Assembly: GCA_036652055.1 (NCBI GenBank)
Contig: JAVVWP010000047.1
Location: 1 to 7,990, forward strand
DNA from: Fimenecus sp036652055
GTDB lineage: Bacteria > Bacillota > Clostridia > Oscillospirales > Acutalibacteraceae
Length of the DNA stretch: 7,990 nucleotides
Reading direction: 5' to 3'
Positions 7,428 to 7,990 of this stretch are shown piece by piece (position 1 is the first letter of the stretch; every line of letters starts with the position of its first letter). The notes under the pieces were generated by a model that was not told the DNA's origin, did not search any database, and saw nothing but the letters and a program-made list of their open reading frames with translations. The translations under genes and the position numbers were made by a program.

Positions 7428-7441
7428 ATTTCTTCTCCCCT
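7425..7441 (-). promoter_or_regulatory. Strong ribosome-binding site with TTG start codon
   Basis: Reading leftward, AGGGGAG (7441-7435) stands seven bases before TTG (7427-7425). The frame upstream is closed by TAG five codons before the TTG, so no earlier start exists. The first codons after it (KEKLRQQLE) give a typical short cytoplasmic N-terminus. A near-perfect Shine-Dalgarno with a weak start codon may hold expression of this large membrane protein at a moderate level. Confidence 0.8.
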
Positions 7442-7460
7442 AACGTTTTTTGAAGTTTGT

Positions 7461-7486
7461 GTGTTTAAATCCCTTTTTAAACGCAC
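7461..7486 (-). promoter_or_regulatory. Second hairpin in the transporter leader
   Basis: GTGTTTAAA (7461-7469) and TTTAAACGCAC (7476-7486) pair over nine positions with a two-base bulge (CG). The loop in the transcript reads AAGGGA or close to it. It lies between the first leader hairpin and the ribosome-binding site. It could be a structural element of the leader or a DNA site; the stem is AT-rich and may be weak. Confidence 0.4.
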
Positions 7487-7487
7487 T

Positions 7488-7514
7488 AAAAAAGCGTTCC
7501 GTAACAAACGCTTT
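7488..7514 (-). promoter_or_regulatory. Terminator-like hairpin / inverted repeat at the start of the transporter transcript
   Basis: AAAGCGTT (7491-7498) and AACGCTTT (7507-7514) form a perfect 8-bp inverted repeat with an 8-base loop. Read leftward it is followed directly by six T (7493-7488), so it has the form of an intrinsic terminator. It starts at the predicted transcription start (near 7512), where it could act as a premature terminator, a stabilising 5' stem, or an operator just downstream of the promoter. No anti-terminator partner or known riboswitch is evident. Confidence 0.5.
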
Positions 7515-7518
7515 ATAT

Positions 7519-7547
7519 ATGATACTATATTTTTCATATAAGTTCAA
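7519..7547 (-). promoter_or_regulatory. Sigma-A promoter of the transporter-lipoprotein operon
   Basis: Reading leftward, TTGAAC (7547-7542) and TATCAT (7524-7519) are 17 bases apart, each close to consensus. The predicted start is near 7512, leaving an ~85-base leader with two hairpins before the TTG codon. It is divergent from the tRNA promoter about 55 bases away. The stretch between them (7548-7600) is T-rich on the plus strand and holds nothing else I can name. Confidence 0.65.
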
Positions 7548-7600
7548 TATAAAACCGAAAAATAAATATTTTTTTTGTATTTCTTTTTGCTTTTTTAGTA

Positions 7601-7629
7601 TTGACAATATAGCAATAACACTATATAAT
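7601..7629 (+). promoter_or_regulatory. Consensus sigma-A promoter of the tRNA unit
   Basis: Both hexamers match consensus exactly: TTGACA (7601-7606), a 17-base spacer, TATAAT (7624-7629). The predicted start is near 7636, about 16 bases before the first mature tRNA. An unmodified consensus promoter is what is expected for a stable-RNA unit. Confidence 0.9.
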
Positions 7630-7635
7630 ATCAGA

Positions 7636-7741
7636 GCGACTTAAACAACAAGGGCCATTAGCTCAGTTGGTTAGAGCATCCGGCTCATAACCGGACGGTC
7701 CGGGGTTCGAGTCCCTGATGGCCCACCAAGTTTTAAGTCGC
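7636..7741 (+). repeat. Leader-trailer inverted repeat enclosing the first tRNA
   Basis: GCGACTTAAA (7636-7645) in the 5' leader and TTTAAGTCGC (7732-7741) in the spacer between the tRNAs are perfect 10-base complements. In the precursor RNA they can pair and enclose the whole first tRNA, leaving six unpaired bases on the 5' side and three after the CCA. The leader arm begins at the predicted transcription start. The pairing may guide processing or protect the precursor. Confidence 0.6.
7652..7728 (+). tRNA. tRNA with CAT anticodon (tRNA-Met type; probably tRNA-Ile2)
   Basis: A complete cloverleaf of 77 bases including encoded CCA. The acceptor GGGCCAT/ATGGCCC (7652-7658/7718-7724) is perfect, the D stem is GCTC/GAGC, the anticodon stem TCCGG/CCGGA has loop CTCATAA, the anticodon is at 7686-7688, the T stem is CGGGG/CCCTG and the discriminator is A7725. 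The first acceptor pair is G-C, so it is not the initiator. CAT can be elongator Met or the minor Ile tRNA whose C34 becomes lysidine by TilS. The CTCATAA loop and GGGCC acceptor look more like bacterial tRNA-Ile2, but a search program would label it Met. First gene of a two-tRNA unit. Confidence 0.95.
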
Positions 7742-7750
7742 AATTTTTAT

Positions 7751-7826
7751 AGGGGTATAGCTCAGTTGGTAGAGCGTCGGTCTCCAAAACCGTGCGTCGA
7801 GGGTTCAAGTCCTTCTGCCCCTGCCA
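7751..7826 (+). tRNA. tRNA-Trp (anticodon CCA)
   Basis: A cloverleaf of 76 bases with encoded CCA. The acceptor is AGGGGTA/TGCCCCT (one T-G pair), the D stem is GCTC/GAGC, the anticodon loop is CTCCAAA with anticodon CCA at 7784-7786, the T stem is GAGGG/CCTTC and the discriminator is G7823, the Trp identity base. The outermost anticodon-stem pair (7777-7793, positions 27-43) is T-T and does not pair, leaving four base pairs. It lies 22 bases after the first tRNA and is surely co-transcribed with it. The CCA end runs straight into the terminator stem. Confidence 0.96.
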
Positions 7827-7864
7827 AAAAGAAAAAGTCGCACGAAGTGTGGCTTTTTCTTTTT
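7826..7864 (+). terminator. Rho-independent terminator of the tRNA unit
   Basis: An uninterrupted 18-bp stem (7826-7843 with 7847-7864; two G-T pairs) closed by GAA. The lower half is AAAAAGAAAAAG against CTTTTTCTTTTT, so the 3' arm itself is the T-rich tract. The stem begins on the final A of the tRNA-Trp CCA, so trimming at CCA must compete with, or follow, opening of this hairpin. Confidence 0.85.
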
Positions 7865-7866
7865 GT

Positions 7867-7954
7867 ATTCTTCATTTTTCAATATTCATCATTCATTTTT
7901 CATTCGTCTTTGCGACTTTTTCAAATGAAGAATGAATAATGCAGAATGAATAAT
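7867..7954. repeat. Cluster of short ATTCAT/ATGAAT repeats with imperfect hairpin
   Basis: Non-coding stretch after the tRNA unit. ATTCTTCATTT (7867-7877) and AAATGAAGAAT (7923-7933) are perfect 11-base inverted repeats. Between them are several ATTCAT words on the plus strand. AGAATGAATAAT then occurs twice with a 14-base period (7929-7940, 7943-7954). GCGACTTTTTC (7912-7922) is an exact complement of GAAAAAGTCGC (7831-7841) in the tRNA terminator. It looks like degenerate repetitive filler or a decayed small mobile repeat. Nothing recognisable follows in 7955-7990. Confidence 0.6.
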
Positions 7955-7990
7955 ACCTAATAGTAATTAAAAAGTGCAAGTCAAGATGCA

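Noticed and set aside
7502..7516. Possible catabolite-response (cre) site around AAACGCTTT in the transporter leader
   Set aside because: Only the central part fits the cre pattern; the outer TG and CA positions do not match. The repeat is better explained as the arm of the leader hairpin.
7450..7644. Plus-strand open frame of 64 codons between the transporter and the tRNAs
   Set aside because: It covers the divergent promoter, the leader hairpins and the tRNA promoter, has no ribosome-binding site that I can see, and encodes Phe/Lys/Tyr-rich low complexity.
7652..7728. Initiator tRNA-fMet from the CAT anticodon
   Set aside because: The acceptor begins with a paired G-C and the anticodon stem lacks the three G-C pairs in the initiator order, so it is not an initiator.
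7751..7826. Integration site (att) at the 3' end of tRNA-Trp
   Set aside because: No second copy of the tRNA 3' end and no integrase gene are in the window.
7718..7939. Plus-strand open frame of 73 codons
   Set aside because: It covers the whole tRNA-Trp gene and its terminator; the peptide is a translation of tRNA sequence.

Overview
The window is AT-rich and has gut-clostridial (Firmicutes) character. The signs are clostridial-type Shine-Dalgarno sites, tRNAs with an encoded CCA end, a BspA-type leucine-rich-repeat lipoprotein, a GPH-type MFS protein with a long charged tail, and a small protein that looks like family DUF6506. An Oscillospiraceae/Ruminococcus-like host is my inference; species cannot be fixed from this sequence. 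No phage, IS element, CRISPR array or integrase is visible.

Layout. At the left edge lies a rightward intrinsic terminator (32-62) belonging to something upstream. A leader with an operator-like inverted repeat around a TATAAT box (143-170) precedes a complete GH2 beta-galactosidase gene, lacZ (267-3353, +). A strong bidirectional terminator (3359-3396) separates lacZ from the convergent leftward genes. These are a 94-residue DUF6506-like gene (3419-3703, -) with its own promoter inside a perfect 12-bp inverted repeat, and then a two-gene operon. The operon runs from an MFS/GPH transporter-like protein with a ~330-residue cytoplasmic tail (5031-7427, -, TTG start) to an LRR lipoprotein (3841-5028, -), with only two bases between the genes. 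The operon ends at a terminator at 3785-3825. Its leader (about 7430-7512) carries two hairpins, the first of them terminator-like. Divergent from it, a consensus sigma-A promoter (7601-7629) drives a two-tRNA unit (anticodon CAT, then tRNA-Trp), closed by an 18-bp terminator hairpin. The last ~125 bases are non-coding and rich in short ATGAAT/ATTCAT repeats.

How the genes may work together. LacZ hydrolyses beta-galactosides in the cytoplasm, and the GPH-like protein would be the obvious importer. However, the two are in separate, convergent transcription units, so the link is only positional. By hand alignment to MelB, the transporter lacks the aspartates and lysine that bind sugar and cation, yet it keeps the cytoplasmic GPH motifs. 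Its tail carries a three-copy degenerate motif and a basic coiled coil. Together with its tightly coupled surface LRR lipoprotein, it is the least explained part of the window: either a divergent transporter family or a transporter-derived sensor. The beta-galactosidase keeps its catalytic machinery but lacks the E. coli features for making allolactose, so its control probably does not follow the lac operon model.
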